Source: Sphingobacteriales bacterium (GTDB lineage Bacteria; Bacteroidota; Bacteroidia; Chitinophagales; Chitinophagaceae). Taken from it: DNA of 64,000 nt. The stretch is taken from NCBI GenBank assembly GCA_027484425.1, contig JAIXSZ010000043.1, positions 112,585-176,584 of the forward strand, given 5' to 3'. The notes beneath the pieces are model-generated. The model was not told the origin of the DNA. It did no database searches and saw only the letters and a program-made list of their open reading frames with translations. Positions 7,410 through 17,205 of this stretch are shown here, in pieces. A program made the position numbers and the translations under genes. Every line of letters begins with the position of its first letter. Position 1 is the stretch's first letter.

Positions 7410-9398
7410 TTACTCTTTTGTTAGTTTATACACCATTCCGGCATTTCCATTATTGCGCACATGTAGCATATATAAGCCAGTAGCAAGCCTTGATGCCGGT
7501 ATTTCCATCTTACTTTCATTACCATTCTGCATGTTGTAGATAATTTTGCCTGTTACATCTGTCAACGTGAGATTAGTATTGGTTGGTACGCCTGTGATTG
7601 TCCAGCCTGTGGTAGTGGGGTTTGGGTATACACTTATGTTTGTGTTTTCAAATCCTGGCACACCGAGGTTCATTTGGCGCATGAGGCTAGTAAGGCTATC
7701 GGTAATCCAGTTGTTGGGGTCTAAAGCAAGACTTGTAGTTGTCTTGTTCCAGGTAAAACTATATGACTGTGTTGCCATGTCGTTTATTACTCTTATTATG
7801 GTATCGCCGGTAGTAGACCTCAGTCGTAACTCTAAGGGTACTTTAAACAACGGCACTGAAGAAGGCGTAGAGGTGCGTTGATCTATTTGCACATACACAT
7901 TATTGCCACTCTGATTCCATCTTACATCATACATCGGGTATCCTTCGCCATAAAACCATTGTTCGAAAAATGTATCAACCGATGTGCCGTTTATGGTGCT
8001 GCCCAATAGTGTTTTGGTGAGGTTTTTAAAATCTTCTATAGTACCTGTACTGTCTTCCATAGTTGTCTGCCATGCCCTCAGCAGATCAAAGAAGTAAGTA
8101 TCATTGTTGATGATATGGCGTAGTGTGTGTATGACACAAGCTCCTTTGTCGTATGAAAGACGGCTGCTGAATATTCTGCCTTCATCTGTAGTATCATCTA
8201 CATACACACTGCCACCTAACTGGCTCATTACGGTTTTTTGGCGGTCGCGAATATCGGCGGTTGCTGCTGCTCTACCCCTGAAACGGTCGGCATATAGGTA
8301 TTCAGTGTAGCTTGCAAAGCCTTCGTTTATAACAATATCTGCCCATGTGGCGCAAGTTACGCTATTACCAAACCACTGATGCCCTAGCTCGTGTGCTACT
8401 AGCCAGCTCTGAAAAAAGCCCATTGTAGACATGGTTTGGTGCTCCATGCCGCCGCTAAGAGGCGCCATAGCATGACCGTATTTTTCTTTCCAGAACGGAT
8501 AACGCCCAAATATGCTGCTGAAGTAATTTACCTGCTCATCGGTAGAGTCTATGATGTTTTTGAAGAAGGGTAATGTACCACTGTTGTCATACACATAGTT
8601 TTGGATTAGCATAGAGTCAGCACTACCATCAAAGTGCATGTAGTAGGAGTAGTCTACATACTTAGCCACCGATGCCGATATGAGGTAATATACTACAGGG
8701 TAGCGTTCTTTCCACTCATACCTGCTACGCCCGCCCCCCATAGGGGTAACCGCCTGAAGCAGTCCAATACTACCTGCTTTCAACGAGTCTGCAACTGTAA
8801 TCCAGACATCAGCTGAATCGATTTTGTCTTTCAATGACTGCTTGCATGGCCACCAGTCTTTGGCACCGTAAGGCTCACTGAGTGTGAAGGTAGCCCAGTT
8901 GTCCCAGCTAGGCGACCGTAGCGTGTTGATGCCACGTATATTAGATGAAGTACCTGATACTGGTGTGCCATGATAAAACACTTGTGCTGTAAACAGAGTA
9001 CCCATATCCATAGGGGAGGGTAAGCTCGCAGTGTGTACATCGCCGCTACTAGTCACAGATTGTAGGGTGCCGTCTATAAGCACAGAGTCTACAACCAAGG
9101 GTGGTAGTAACTCAAACACATAACCGGCCATGGTGCTAGCTGTAACCTGAGCCATTGTAGTGACATCGCCACTAAGTGTGGTGGCTACATTGGTCATTTC
9201 CAGATTTAACTTCACATACTTTACATCGTATTTATCTTCTTCTGGACTGGCGACTGTAGTTTTTGATGCATTTTTGATGCTTTGTAATTTCGCTTTAACT
9301 GATTGACAGTGCCAGTCTTTTCTGTCGTGCTGCCCGTATACGTTCCCACCTATACTTAACACCAATAGGGCAGCAATTGTTTTACTCACCATTCTCAT
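7410..9398 (-). CDS. Secreted M1-family zinc aminopeptidase with T9SS type A sorting domain
   Basis: 662 residues. Signal peptide (MRMVSKTIAALLVLSIGG, cleavage near VYGQ). An M1 N-terminal beta domain is followed by the exopeptidase motif GGMEH near residue 315 and the zinc site HELGHQW, His336/Glu337/His340, with the third ligand Glu359 in NEGFASY. All catalytic residues are present. From about residue 585 there is a C-terminal T9SS tail: SVYPNPTTTGWTI, then LTDVTGKII and a final LATGLYMLHV strand set. The enzyme is therefore expected to be exported by Sec and then across the outer membrane by the type IX system, acting on extracellular peptides. It lacks the long C-terminal helical domain of classical M1 enzymes. 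Confidence 0.92.
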   Translation of the reverse strand: MRMVSKTIAALLVLSIGGNVYGQHDRKDWHCQSVKAKLQSIKNASKTTVASPEEDKYDVKYVKLNLEMTNVATTLSGDVTTMAQVTASTMAGYVFELLPPLVVDSVLIDGTLQSVTSSGDVHTASLPSPMDMGTLFTAQVFYHGTPVSGTSSNIRGINTLRSPSWDNWATFTLSEPYGAKDWWPCKQSLKDKIDSADVWITVADSLKAGSIGLLQAVTPMGGGRSRYEWKERYPVVYYLISASVAKYVDYSYYMHFDGSADSMLIQNYVYDNSGTLPFFKNIIDSTDEQVNYFSSIFGRYPFWKEKYGHAMAPLSGGMEHQTMSTMGFFQSWLVAHELGHQWFGNSVTCATWADIVINEGFASYTEYLYADRFRGRAAATADIRDRQKTVMSQLGGSVYVDDTTDEGRIFSSRLSYDKGACVIHTLRHIINNDTYFFDLLRAWQTTMEDSTGTIEDFKNLTKTLLGSTINGTSVDTFFEQWFYGEGYPMYDVRWNQSGNNVYVQIDQRTSTPSSVPLFKVPLELRLRSTTGDTIIRVINDMATQSYSFTWNKTTTSLALDPNNWITDSLTSLMRQMNLGVPGFENTNISVYPNPTTTGWTITGVPTNTNLTLTDVTGKIIYNMQNGNESKMEIPASRLATGLYMLHVRNNGNAGMVYKLTKE

Positions 9399-9491
9399 TA
9401 TTTCTTTTTTTTTACACCTAAAACTAAGCCATTTTACTCAAATGATAGATTTGGGTTAGGTTACACATTCGTTTCCGTTTCACTAAATAGC

Positions 9492-11132
9492 TTATTGCAG
9501 TGTAGCCCAAACCATGCGCAGCGACACATAACCACTTCTTTTGTACTTCACTACCGATGCAAATCTACCCAATCGTTCGTCGAAATCTGACCCTTCGATA
9601 AAGCAGCTTTTATACTCCTTCACCATTGGCTGGCCCATTAGGTAGTGTTTGGTTATTTCTTTTTTCTTGTTCATTCTATAGTAACAAGCATTTGACAAGG
9701 CTGAGGTAAACACTGTATCACCTGGCTCAGCTATGTTGTTACTGAAGTTTTTTCCGCAATCGTTGTATACAATGTATATATCATCACCCTTGGTACATAC
9801 ATTAGCTGACATAAATTGACGCTCATATATTTGTGGTGGCAGGTCATTAAACATTGCTTGCTGTTGCCACTTTTTGTTCATGTCTAACGGTTTGTAATAG
9901 TGCCGGTAGCTCTTATAATATTGTGATTTGGGCAGTACTCTACCCCATATCTCCTTGCCATCATCATCAAATTGTGTAATGCAAATATTGCCCAAGTAGG
10001 TTTCAAAGACCTGCGACCTAGAGTACGTTTCAGTATTAATATACCGGTTGTATGATTCTGAAATTACTGTCGATAAACCATTGCCATTGGTTATCATTTT
10101 TAGTGGAAAACCGCTGAAATAATTATTTGTGTCCGTTTGTTCTTTCAGCCAGTTTGTTGCCAGTTTGTTGTTTAGCCAAGTATAGTTACCTGCGAGTGTT
10201 TGTTCATCGAACTTGAATAAAAGATTGTGTATGAACTGTGCCGGACGCATATCTATACCAAACCTCAATACTACATCTTTGAAGCTCAGCATGAGCAAGT
10301 TGATAGTGCCAGCAAATGGATTGTAAGTGTAGTTGGTAAAATATGGTATTATTTCGGTAGATAGATCGGCAGTTCTTTTTAAAGGTTGTGTACTATCGGT
10401 GGGGATATAAAACACTTGCAAAAAATGTTCGTAAATAGGGCTAGATTCTACTGTGCTACCAGTGCCATTTACCAGCATATTTGACAAGCCCAGTGTGACG
10501 CAAGTACCTCTTTCGTCTGCATCTACGCCTGTCACATGCATAAAGTGATACTTCTTCCTGTCAAAAATGAGTGGTACATCTTTATAAAGTTTGTGCTGGG
10601 GGGTGTAGTATTTCAGGTGCACATCGCACTTCTGAAACTGCATTGCATCTTGTGCATACAATACCTGATATCCTGTATCCTTTTTATGCTTCACAACAAA
10701 AAAACGGGTAGGTTTTGCCAAACTTTTAGACCGCCCTATAGTCTCTTCCTCTATCAGTTTGCCTGTCTTGCCGCTAAACCTCAATCTGATAAGTGCATGT
10801 CTGCCAGAGTTTTGCTGCTCGAAAAACAATACAGGTTCTTCATTGATTTCATACATACCCTTGAAAATTGTTGTGGTAAGCATAAAAATGTCGAGTTTTT
10901 CGCAAGTGATTGTAGAAGTAAAAGTGCGATTGCAAGCACTATCAAAAACAAAGGTTTTGATAGGCTTATTAATCTCGAAATGAAAAAGTATAGTGTTCCC
11001 ATTTTTCAAACACAAAACTTTATTGATACCCACTTCATCTAGCCCCAAGGGAGGACTAAGGGTATAATTTTCCTGCGACCAGGTATAGCTTGTAGAGAAT
11101 AACAACAGAATTATAAAAAAAAGACGATGCAT
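9492..11132 (-). CDS. Secreted protein of unknown function
   Basis: 546 residues with an SPI signal peptide (hydrophobic FFIILLLFSTSYTW, probable cleavage after WSQ). The mature part is rich in aromatic residues and beta-type periodicity (for example VLFFEQQNSGRHALIRLRF and NYTYNPFAGTINLLMLSF), and ends SGYVSLRMVWATLQ. I recognise no family. No Cys lipobox and no T9SS tail, so a periplasmic location is the simplest reading. It is on the same strand as the M1 peptidase 93 bp downstream. Confidence 0.7.
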   Translation of the reverse strand: MHRLFFIILLLFSTSYTWSQENYTLSPPLGLDEVGINKVLCLKNGNTILFHFEINKPIKTFVFDSACNRTFTSTITCEKLDIFMLTTTIFKGMYEINEEPVLFFEQQNSGRHALIRLRFSGKTGKLIEEETIGRSKSLAKPTRFFVVKHKKDTGYQVLYAQDAMQFQKCDVHLKYYTPQHKLYKDVPLIFDRKKYHFMHVTGVDADERGTCVTLGLSNMLVNGTGSTVESSPIYEHFLQVFYIPTDSTQPLKRTADLSTEIIPYFTNYTYNPFAGTINLLMLSFKDVVLRFGIDMRPAQFIHNLLFKFDEQTLAGNYTWLNNKLATNWLKEQTDTNNYFSGFPLKMITNGNGLSTVISESYNRYINTETYSRSQVFETYLGNICITQFDDDGKEIWGRVLPKSQYYKSYRHYYKPLDMNKKWQQQAMFNDLPPQIYERQFMSANVCTKGDDIYIVYNDCGKNFSNNIAEPGDTVFTSALSNACYYRMNKKKEITKHYLMGQPMVKEYKSCFIEGSDFDERLGRFASVVKYKRSGYVSLRMVWATLQ

Positions 11133-11221
11133 AGGGCCAATTTCTTTATTCTAAGTTACTAAAATTAAGACATTGAAAAAATATATCGATTCAGTATGCA
11201 GGATCAGCAAATCATAAAATG

Positions 11222-11250
11222 AAAAAAGCTATCGGGAAACCGATAGCTAC
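11222..11250 (-). terminator. Terminator of the XRE regulator gene
   Basis: On the minus strand TAGCTATCGG pairs with CCGATAGCT around a short loop and is followed by six T. It lies about 90 bp past the stop of the XRE gene and before the next minus-strand gene. Confidence 0.75.
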
Positions 11251-11338
11251 AATTAACACTCACTCAAAATTTAATTACTGACAACGAGAATAGGGCATAG
11301 TGATTTGTATGTCTTAATGAAGTATGTAGGTGTAGTGA

Positions 11339-11662
11339 TTAATCGGCTTTAACGCTTACCAGATTTATATGTTCTGAGCTTACCATTTGTAAAGCAAGGC
11401 TTTTGATAGAAGGATAAACGAGCTCATATACACCTCTTTTGCTAGGCGGTACGTCTGATTCTTGCATGGCAACAATATATATAATTGATTCTGGTATATC
11501 TAGAACGGCACAAACCTTGGAAATAGTTCTTTGGCTGGGTCGCTTTATACCTGTTTCTATCTGAGATAGCGAAGTTTGTGAAAGATCACATTTTTCAGCA
11601 AGTTCATACTGTGTGATCGAAAGTTTTTTTCTAATTGATTTAATTGCCGATCCGATGTTCAT
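11339..11662 (-). CDS. XRE-family helix-turn-helix regulator
   Basis: 107 residues from the preferred ATG (MNIGSAIKSIRKKLSITQ); the frame is open 30 codons further upstream but that part does not look like XRE. Residues 5-60 form a Cro/cI-type HTH: TQYELAEKCDLSQTSLSQIE is the two-helix core, then GIKRPSQRTISKVCAVLD. The C-terminal 45 residues have no recognised domain and may mediate dimerisation or ligand sensing. No partner gene lies next to it, so its target is unknown. Confidence 0.85.
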   Translation of the reverse strand: MNIGSAIKSIRKKLSITQYELAEKCDLSQTSLSQIETGIKRPSQRTISKVCAVLDIPESIIYIVAMQESDVPPSKRGVYELVYPSIKSLALQMVSSEHINLVSVKAD

Positions 11663-11845
11663 TTCTTTGAATTTTAGATAAAATTGAATAGCGTCTATAG
11701 TGAGTTGATAGTGAGCACCTTTTATGATTGCTGTACTATATAAGACGATCAAAGAATAAAAAACGTTTGGTTTTTGGATAAATATTCATTTCGATAAAAT
11801 AAACTAAATGGTAATCTTCACAACTTAACGCTGTGTTTTTGTAGG

Positions 11846-11853
11846 TAACTTTG
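11846..11853 (+). promoter_or_regulatory. -7 element TAACTTTG close to the start codon
   Basis: TAACTTTG ends 5 nt before the ATG at 11859. If this is the -7 box, the transcript would be leaderless or nearly so. Confidence 0.45.
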
Positions 11854-11858
11854 CGCGT

Positions 11859-12095
11859 ATGCCAGACAGTTTTTCAAAACAATTTATATTCGAGAAACGA
11901 ACCTTGTTAGCAGTAATAGTACCTCAGTTTAGAAAAGATGGTATGTATTATGAGGTTAACATAAAGGGGTTTCCACGTTTTTTTATGACATGGACCGCTC
12001 TGGGTAGATATGATGTGGCGGGAGATGATATGCCTGTATTGCCTTATGAATTGGTGCTTGCAGTGAGCGATGTAATAGAAGAAGTGCGTAGGTAG
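11859..12095 (+). CDS. Small protein of unknown function (78 aa)
   Basis: 78 residues, MPDSFSKQFIFEKRT at the start and a DVIEEVRR end. Predicted mixed alpha/beta (LLAVIVPQFRKDGMYYEVNIKGFPRFFMTW looks like beta strands, the last 20 residues helical). No signal peptide or known family. Support for a real gene: a good -7 promoter box just upstream, a clear ATG, and it fills the space exactly up to a convergent gene, stops 3 bp apart. Confidence 0.6.
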   Translation: MPDSFSKQFIFEKRTLLAVIVPQFRKDGMYYEVNIKGFPRFFMTWTALGRYDVAGDDMPVLPYELVLAVSDVIEEVRR

Positions 12096-12098
12096 AGA

Positions 12099-13016
12099 TT
12101 ATTGAACTCTTTTTATTTTTATTATTGCCTTTTCGCCCTGTTTGTTGTAAGCAATGAGGGGGTATTTAATTTGACCGTCTGTAAGCATGAGCGTAGCAGT
12201 GTTGGGAGGATCTGTACCCTCATTGCCCGCTATAATGCTAAGTACGTTAAGGCCAGCAGCAGGCAAGTACACCTTTACTGTTTTCTTTTTCTTTACCAGC
12301 GCATATTGGCTCAGTATTATGCTGTCATTCAGTTGTAAGCTTACCACATCGCCATCGGTAGCTCCGCCATCCCATAGTTCTATGGTTAGGGTATCGGTAT
12401 GCCATTTGTAGGTTTTTTCTTCGCCCACGGTTATTTTGGCCGTTTCTTGTGGTTCGTAGGGGTCTTGTTGAGCTACCTTGATACCTCCCTTTTCGGTAGA
12501 TGTTTTCTTTTTCATAGAAATCACTGTATCAAACTTTTCGGTTGCTTCGAAAAGTGGCCGCAATTCTATGGCATTATTGAATGTGAGTGTGCCGGGTGTG
12601 CAAGCAGTTTTGTCGGTTTGTTTGTTTGTTACAGCCCCCCTGAGTGTTGCCCCCTTGTAGTCTTGTTCGAAATACAATTTTGCATTTACTAGGCACATGT
12701 ATGCCTTGGTGGGTAAGCTACGTGAAGAGGTAATTTCTACTTCTTTGAAGCTCAATCTTTTTTCGTACCTATCAATAGTGCCGCGGATCACACTTATTGT
12801 TTGGTGGGGTGGAGCAAAAGTTACAGCTTCACCGGTAAGGTTGCCATCTACCTCAGTAAACGAGACCTCAAAAGGAAACGACTCACCTGTTTGCATGCTT
12901 AGTGTGCCAGCTAGCTTGTACTGACGCTCCTGAGCATACAGACCTACACTGCACAGTATGAATGCTGCTACTAATAATAAAACGAACTGTTCTTTTTTCA
13001 ACCTTAAGTTTTCCAA
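12099..13016 (-). CDS. Exported protein of unknown function
   Basis: 305 residues. Signal peptide with hydrophobic core FVLLLVAAFILCSVG and cleavage near LYAQ. The N-terminal half has beta strands typical of a lipocalin-like or generic sandwich (YKLAGTLSMQTGESFPFEVSF). The C-terminal half (TLTIELWDGGATDGDVVSLQLN, split here only by strand turns) resembles the small beta domain often found in Bacteroidota proteins that describe ligand binding to calcium or sugar, but no motif is certain. It starts 4 bp after the ispG stop, so it is very probably in the ispG transcript; a functional link to isoprenoid synthesis is not implied. Confidence 0.68.
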   Translation of the reverse strand: MENLRLKKEQFVLLLVAAFILCSVGLYAQERQYKLAGTLSMQTGESFPFEVSFTEVDGNLTGEAVTFAPPHQTISVIRGTIDRYEKRLSFKEVEITSSRSLPTKAYMCLVNAKLYFEQDYKGATLRGAVTNKQTDKTACTPGTLTFNNAIELRPLFEATEKFDTVISMKKKTSTEKGGIKVAQQDPYEPQETAKITVGEEKTYKWHTDTLTIELWDGGATDGDVVSLQLNDSIILSQYALVKKKKTVKVYLPAAGLNVLSIIAGNEGTDPPNTATLMLTDGQIKYPLIAYNKQGEKAIIKIKRVQ

Positions 13017-13020
13017 TTAT

Positions 13021-15048
13021 TTATAGCGCAGGAGCATCTACCCAAGCGCCGTTTTCTTTCAGCAGTTCTATCAGTTCATCTACAGCAGTTTCGCTTGGCA
13101 CATTTCGCTTCACCACTTCCTTACTTTTGTAAAGTGTTATTTTGCCAGGCCCGCTGCCCACATACCCAAAGTCGGCATCAGCCATTTCACCAGGGCCATT
13201 TACTATGCAGCCCATTATGGCTATTTTTACACCCTTTAGGTGGTTTGTAGCTGCTCTTATTTTGGCGGTAGTTTCTTGTAGGTCAAAGAGCGTTCTGCCA
13301 CAGCTAGGGCAGCTTATGTACTCGGTTTTGCTGATGCGGGTGCGGGTTGCTTGTAGTATAGAAAAGGCAGTATTGTTGCAAAACTGTTCATTACTGTTTA
13401 CCTGTAGGTAGGTTCTACCACTTACAGCAGTATTGTCTATTGGGGTTGTATTTATCAGCATCAGGCCATCGCCCATTCCATCAAGCAATAACCCGCCACT
13501 ATCTGTAGCAAACTTAACAAGATGCGTATCTGCCGATGTGCCCCATGACTCTACAGCCCATATAATGGGTGTTTTTACATCGTGCTGCATCAATAAGGTA
13601 GCGAAGCTGCGCAATGGTTTCATACTGTTCTCGCTGCTGCAACTCACTACTATCACAGCGCCCTTGTCGTGTTTCAATCGGCTTATTAACGACCCATAGT
13701 TGGTGTCAAAGTCGGTAATTACAACAGATACAAAATGCAGTTTGTGTGCAGGTACTTCGTGGTCTTTGTATTGTTTTTCGGTAAGGTAAGGATGACAGCT
13801 ATTTCGGTCTGCAGCTTTAAGCCAAGTTTTGTAGTCGCAAATTACTTGTAGAGTGCCAGGTAGTGCAAATGTAGGCAAGCTGTTGCCCGTGTAAATATAG
13901 TCTGCAGCACCATCGCTAATGTGCCACTTGTCAGTTGCAGCATCATAGTTATACCCAATATCTTTTAGGCTTGTAGGGTTTAGATTATCTACTCCATAAT
14001 AGTCAGCTATTACAACAGGTACATGGCTGCAACCAATGTTTGCTATATCGGTAGTGTATCTTCTTTTGTATTCATAAGGGGAGTAGGGCAATGGCTTAGA
14101 GGGTACAATAGCAATGCTGTCTGTTGATGTTTCCTCAATACCGTTGCTGGTCATAGGGTCTGCAGGAGGGTATCTGCTCACTATGTCTTTGCACACAGGA
14201 ATCTCAAATTCTGGATCTTCTGTTAGCGACACTCTAATGGTATCACCTATGCCGTCTTCCAGCAGGGTGCCTATGCCTATTGCACTTTTTATACGTCCGT
14301 CCTCGCCATCGCCAGCCTCGGTGACACCTAAGTGTAGCGGATAGCACTCCCCAAACTCATAGTCCATCTGCTGCACCAGTAGTCGGTATGCCTGTACCAT
14401 CACTTGTGGATTGCTACTTTTCATACTGAGCACTATCTGATGGTAGTCTTCGTTTCTTGCTATTCTCAGGAACTCCATAGCACTTTCCACCATACCCATT
14501 GCCGTGTCTCCATAGCGGCTCATTATTCTATCACTGAGTGACCCATGATTAGTACCTATGCGCATAGCAGTGCCGTGCGCCTTACATATCTTTACCAAAG
14601 GTGTAAAACGCTCTGCTATTCGCTCCACTTCTGCAGCATATTCATCATCGGTATAGTCTATGATGTCAAATTTCTTTTTGTCTACATAGTTGCCAGGGTT
14701 CACCCTTACTTTTTCTACTATTCGTGCAGCTATTTCAGCGGCATTGGGGGTAAAGTGTATATCGGCTACTAAAGGCGTGTTGTAACCTCTAGCACGCAAT
14801 TCATTTTTTATATTTAGTAGGTTCTCAGCTTCAGTTTTGCTAGGTGCTGTGATACGCACCAGTTCTGCACCGGCTTCTATGCACCGTATAGTTTGGTTTA
14901 CCGTGGCCATGGTGTCCATGGTGTCGGTAGTGGTCATTGTTTGTATTCGTATTGGGTGACCGTTACCTATAAGAAGGTCACCAATTCTTACTTCTCTAGT
15001 AGGTAGGCGTTTGTAACTAACCAGCGACTTGCAATATTGCTCTAACAT
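13021..15048 (-). CDS. ispG: 4-hydroxy-3-methylbut-2-enyl diphosphate synthase, long form
   Basis: 675 residues. IspG (GcpE) makes HMBPP from MEcPP in the penultimate step of the MEP isoprenoid pathway. The N-terminal TIM barrel is clear (IGNGHPIRIQTMTTTDTMD, EAGAELVRITAP, ADIHFTPNAAEIAA, RVNPGNYVDKKKFD). The C-terminal [4Fe-4S] domain has CPSC followed by CIVNGPGE, giving the three Cys and the Glu ligand. About 250 residues are inserted between barrel and cluster domain, the organisation known from Bacteroidota, Chlamydiae and plants. The ATG at 15048 is preferred over an in-frame codon at 15078, because a -7 promoter box lies between them. Confidence 0.96.
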   Translation of the reverse strand: MLEQYCKSLVSYKRLPTREVRIGDLLIGNGHPIRIQTMTTTDTMDTMATVNQTIRCIEAGAELVRITAPSKTEAENLLNIKNELRARGYNTPLVADIHFTPNAAEIAARIVEKVRVNPGNYVDKKKFDIIDYTDDEYAAEVERIAERFTPLVKICKAHGTAMRIGTNHGSLSDRIMSRYGDTAMGMVESAMEFLRIARNEDYHQIVLSMKSSNPQVMVQAYRLLVQQMDYEFGECYPLHLGVTEAGDGEDGRIKSAIGIGTLLEDGIGDTIRVSLTEDPEFEIPVCKDIVSRYPPADPMTSNGIEETSTDSIAIVPSKPLPYSPYEYKRRYTTDIANIGCSHVPVVIADYYGVDNLNPTSLKDIGYNYDAATDKWHISDGAADYIYTGNSLPTFALPGTLQVICDYKTWLKAADRNSCHPYLTEKQYKDHEVPAHKLHFVSVVITDFDTNYGSLISRLKHDKGAVIVVSCSSENSMKPLRSFATLLMQHDVKTPIIWAVESWGTSADTHLVKFATDSGGLLLDGMGDGLMLINTTPIDNTAVSGRTYLQVNSNEQFCNNTAFSILQATRTRISKTEYISCPSCGRTLFDLQETTAKIRAATNHLKGVKIAIMGCIVNGPGEMADADFGYVGSGPGKITLYKSKEVVKRNVPSETAVDELIELLKENGAWVDAPAL

Positions 15049-15053
15049 GGGTA

Positions 15054-15061
15054 CGAAGTTA
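15054..15061 (-). promoter_or_regulatory. -7-like element upstream of ispG
   Basis: TAACTTCG on the minus strand, 5 nt before the preferred ispG ATG. It is one base off TAnnTTTG and helps to choose the start. Confidence 0.4.
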
Positions 15062-15138
15062 GTACCGAATACAATCATCAGAAAAACTATTGCAAAAAAT
15101 TCTCCTAAAGTTATTGGTAATTTTTACTTTGGTGCGTG

Positions 15139-16002
15139 TTAGAGTTGAATCACGACACCTGCATTGATACCAATGTTGCTAAAAGGTATTGATTGGGTTC
15201 GTGAAATTGTAGGTTTATCTGGGTCTTGTGAAGCAACCAATGTACCTGTTTTTTCAAATTCAATGTCTCTGGCACTTAAAGATAAAAAGCTCAAATAGTT
15301 AACACCATTTCTAGTATACTCTGTTCTCGAACCCTTAGCTAAATAAGGAGTGTAAGATACCATACACAGTTCAGTGTATAAACGAAGGTCGTGGGTTAGG
15401 TTAAAACTAGCACCCATTGCACCACTAGCGCCTAGTGAAAAGTACATACTATATTCCTCTGTAGTTTTTTCGACATTGTTGTTTACATTCTCGCTGTAAT
15501 TAACATCATTCACTAGCAAGTTCATAACAGGCACTATTATACCCATACGTGCATAAATGTTTGTTTTAGATCCTCCTGTTTGCACTACTACCGAAGGTTG
15601 CAGCAGCAAAGTATTGCCATGTGAAGTTATTACTGCTTTTTTTGTATAGGTGGTGCCGCCAGAGCTTAATAAATCAACTGACGTATATTCATATTTTCTG
15701 CCAGCCAAAGTAGAGGTAGCGATCATTTCCACACCAATGTTTTTACTAATGTTGTACCCTAGTGCTAATGTACCTGATAGACCCGCGCCGTAGGAGTAAG
15801 GTTGGATATTAAAGTTTTCCTCGTTTGTTACACTCACTACTTTGCCACTACCATCCCCAATTTGACCCGACATAGCAAAGCCGTAACCGAATCCTACACG
15901 CATATAGAAGGGTTTATTAGGGTTAGTTACTTTTGCTGCTTGCTGCCCATTACTATTTAGGCTGGTAAATGCTATAAGGCTTAGTAGAATGAATCTTTTC
16001 AT
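15139..16002 (-). CDS. Outer-membrane beta-barrel protein
   Basis: 287 residues. Signal peptide (MKRFILLSLIAFTSLNSNGQ), then alternating hydrophobic strands typical of an 8- to 10-stranded barrel: FYMRVGFGYGFAMSGQIG, YGAGLSGTLALGYNIS, NIYARMGIIVPVM, MYFSLGASGAMGASFN and the terminal strand INAGVVIQL. Similar to the generic outer membrane protein beta-barrel family; ligand or substrate unknown. It is upstream of ispG on the same strand with a 90-bp gap, and downstream of the OmpR-type regulator gene. Confidence 0.8.
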   Translation of the reverse strand: MKRFILLSLIAFTSLNSNGQQAAKVTNPNKPFYMRVGFGYGFAMSGQIGDGSGKVVSVTNEENFNIQPYSYGAGLSGTLALGYNISKNIGVEMIATSTLAGRKYEYTSVDLLSSGGTTYTKKAVITSHGNTLLLQPSVVVQTGGSKTNIYARMGIIVPVMNLLVNDVNYSENVNNNVEKTTEEYSMYFSLGASGAMGASFNLTHDLRLYTELCMVSYTPYLAKGSRTEYTRNGVNYLSFLSLSARDIEFEKTGTLVASQDPDKPTISRTQSIPFSNIGINAGVVIQL

Positions 16003-16075
16003 TTGGATATATTTTGTGATGAAATTAATAAGATATTCATTGCAAAAGCATCACTAATGTAAATTTATTATTCTA

Positions 16076-16750
16076 CTAATCAGTTTTCATGATATACCCC
16101 ATACCTATTACAGTGTGTATGAGTTTTGGCTCATAGTCTTTGTCAATTTTTTTACGTAGGTAGTTTACATAAACGTCTACTACGTTGGTGGCCATATTAA
16201 AGTCAACCCCCCACACATTTTCCAAAAGGTCCATTCTCGATACTACCTTGCCTTGATTTTTGAGTAGATATTCCAACAGTCTGTATTCGGTGGAAGTAAG
16301 TATAATTTCGTTATCCTCTCTTTTTACTCGTTTTGCATCTTGGTCTAGTTCCAGATTGGCTATTCTTAGTTTATTTTCTTCTGTATGGCCTGAACTGCGC
16401 CTTATTAGAGCTCTTATTCTGGCGCGTAGCTCTGCAAACTTAAAAGGCTTTACCATGTAGTCGTCAGCACCATATTCAAACCCAGTTACTATATTTTCTG
16501 TGGTGCCCAGTGCGGTAAGCATTAGTATGGGGTGGTTGCTTTTTGTTTTACGTATGGTACGGCAAAGTTCTAGCCCATTTATACCCGGCAGCATGATATC
16601 TATTATGAACAAGTCATAAGAATGACTAGAAGACATTTGCAAACCTATGTTGCCGTCTGGAGCCACACTTACAGTGTAGCCGTCTTCCGTAAGGCCTTTA
16701 CAGACCATAGATGCGATATTAGCTTCATCTTCTACCAATAGTATGTTCAT
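16076..16750 (-). CDS. OmpR/PhoB-family response regulator, orphan
   Basis: 224 residues. Receiver domain residues 1-118: acidic pair at Glu7/Asp8, phospho-acceptor Asp51 in FIIDIMLPG, Thr in LMLTALG, and Lys in DDYMVKPF. Winged-helix DNA-binding domain about 125-222 (ILTSTEYRLLEYLLKNQGK, VVDVYVNYLRKKID, VIGMGYIMK). All residues needed for phosphorelay are present. No histidine kinase gene is adjacent; the only kinase in the window is the tripartite one at 54.7-57.2 kb. A beta-barrel protein gene lies 73 bp downstream and may be a target or simply a neighbour. Confidence 0.95.
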   Translation of the reverse strand: MNILLVEDEANIASMVCKGLTEDGYTVSVAPDGNIGLQMSSSHSYDLFIIDIMLPGINGLELCRTIRKTKSNHPILMLTALGTTENIVTGFEYGADDYMVKPFKFAELRARIRALIRRSSGHTEENKLRIANLELDQDAKRVKREDNEIILTSTEYRLLEYLLKNQGKVVSRMDLLENVWGVDFNMATNVVDVYVNYLRKKIDKDYEPKLIHTVIGMGYIMKTD

Positions 16751-17205
16751 ATTTACAAATCGTTATGATTGCAAAAATGAGCTTTTATTGGTAAATTAGG
16801 TGTGAAAAAATTGCATGACACAAATAGTTGCACATTTGCAACAGTCCTCCTCACTCCCTTTTATTAGTTAAGCAGGCGATAATACTCCCATCATCGTCCG
16901 TTGTGTCACTACCTTGTACGTTCAGGGCAGTGAGGGGCTTTGTGCTTAAAATCTACATGCCGATGTACGAGTTATGCAAATGCAAGCAAATACTGGCAGT
17001 TGTCTTAGATAAAACAGTGGGACTTAAATTTGATGTTGCCACTAAGCACACATCTTTGTCTTACATTTATTTGAAAACAAAAGGAAGGCCATTCTCGCTT
17101 CTCAGCATACCTACACTTATTTCTCCCAACCTTGCCCAGACGTACAATCAGATATCAAAAGAGTCACTAAGGCCAATGCTAATAATTGTTTCAAAAAACT
17201 GTCTT
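16751..17205. other. 455-bp region without a convincing gene
   Basis: Between the OmpR-type regulator and the T9SS-tailed repeat protein. A plus-strand open frame (16828-17271) runs into the 3' end of the neighbouring gene, has Ser/Leu/Cys-rich content and no recognisable start signal or family, so I do not call it. No hairpin or repeat stands out. Confidence 0.6.

Noticed and set aside
10536..11042. Long open frame opposite the 9492-11132 gene
   Set aside because: Antisense shadow of a clear signal-peptide-bearing gene; codon content does not look like a protein.
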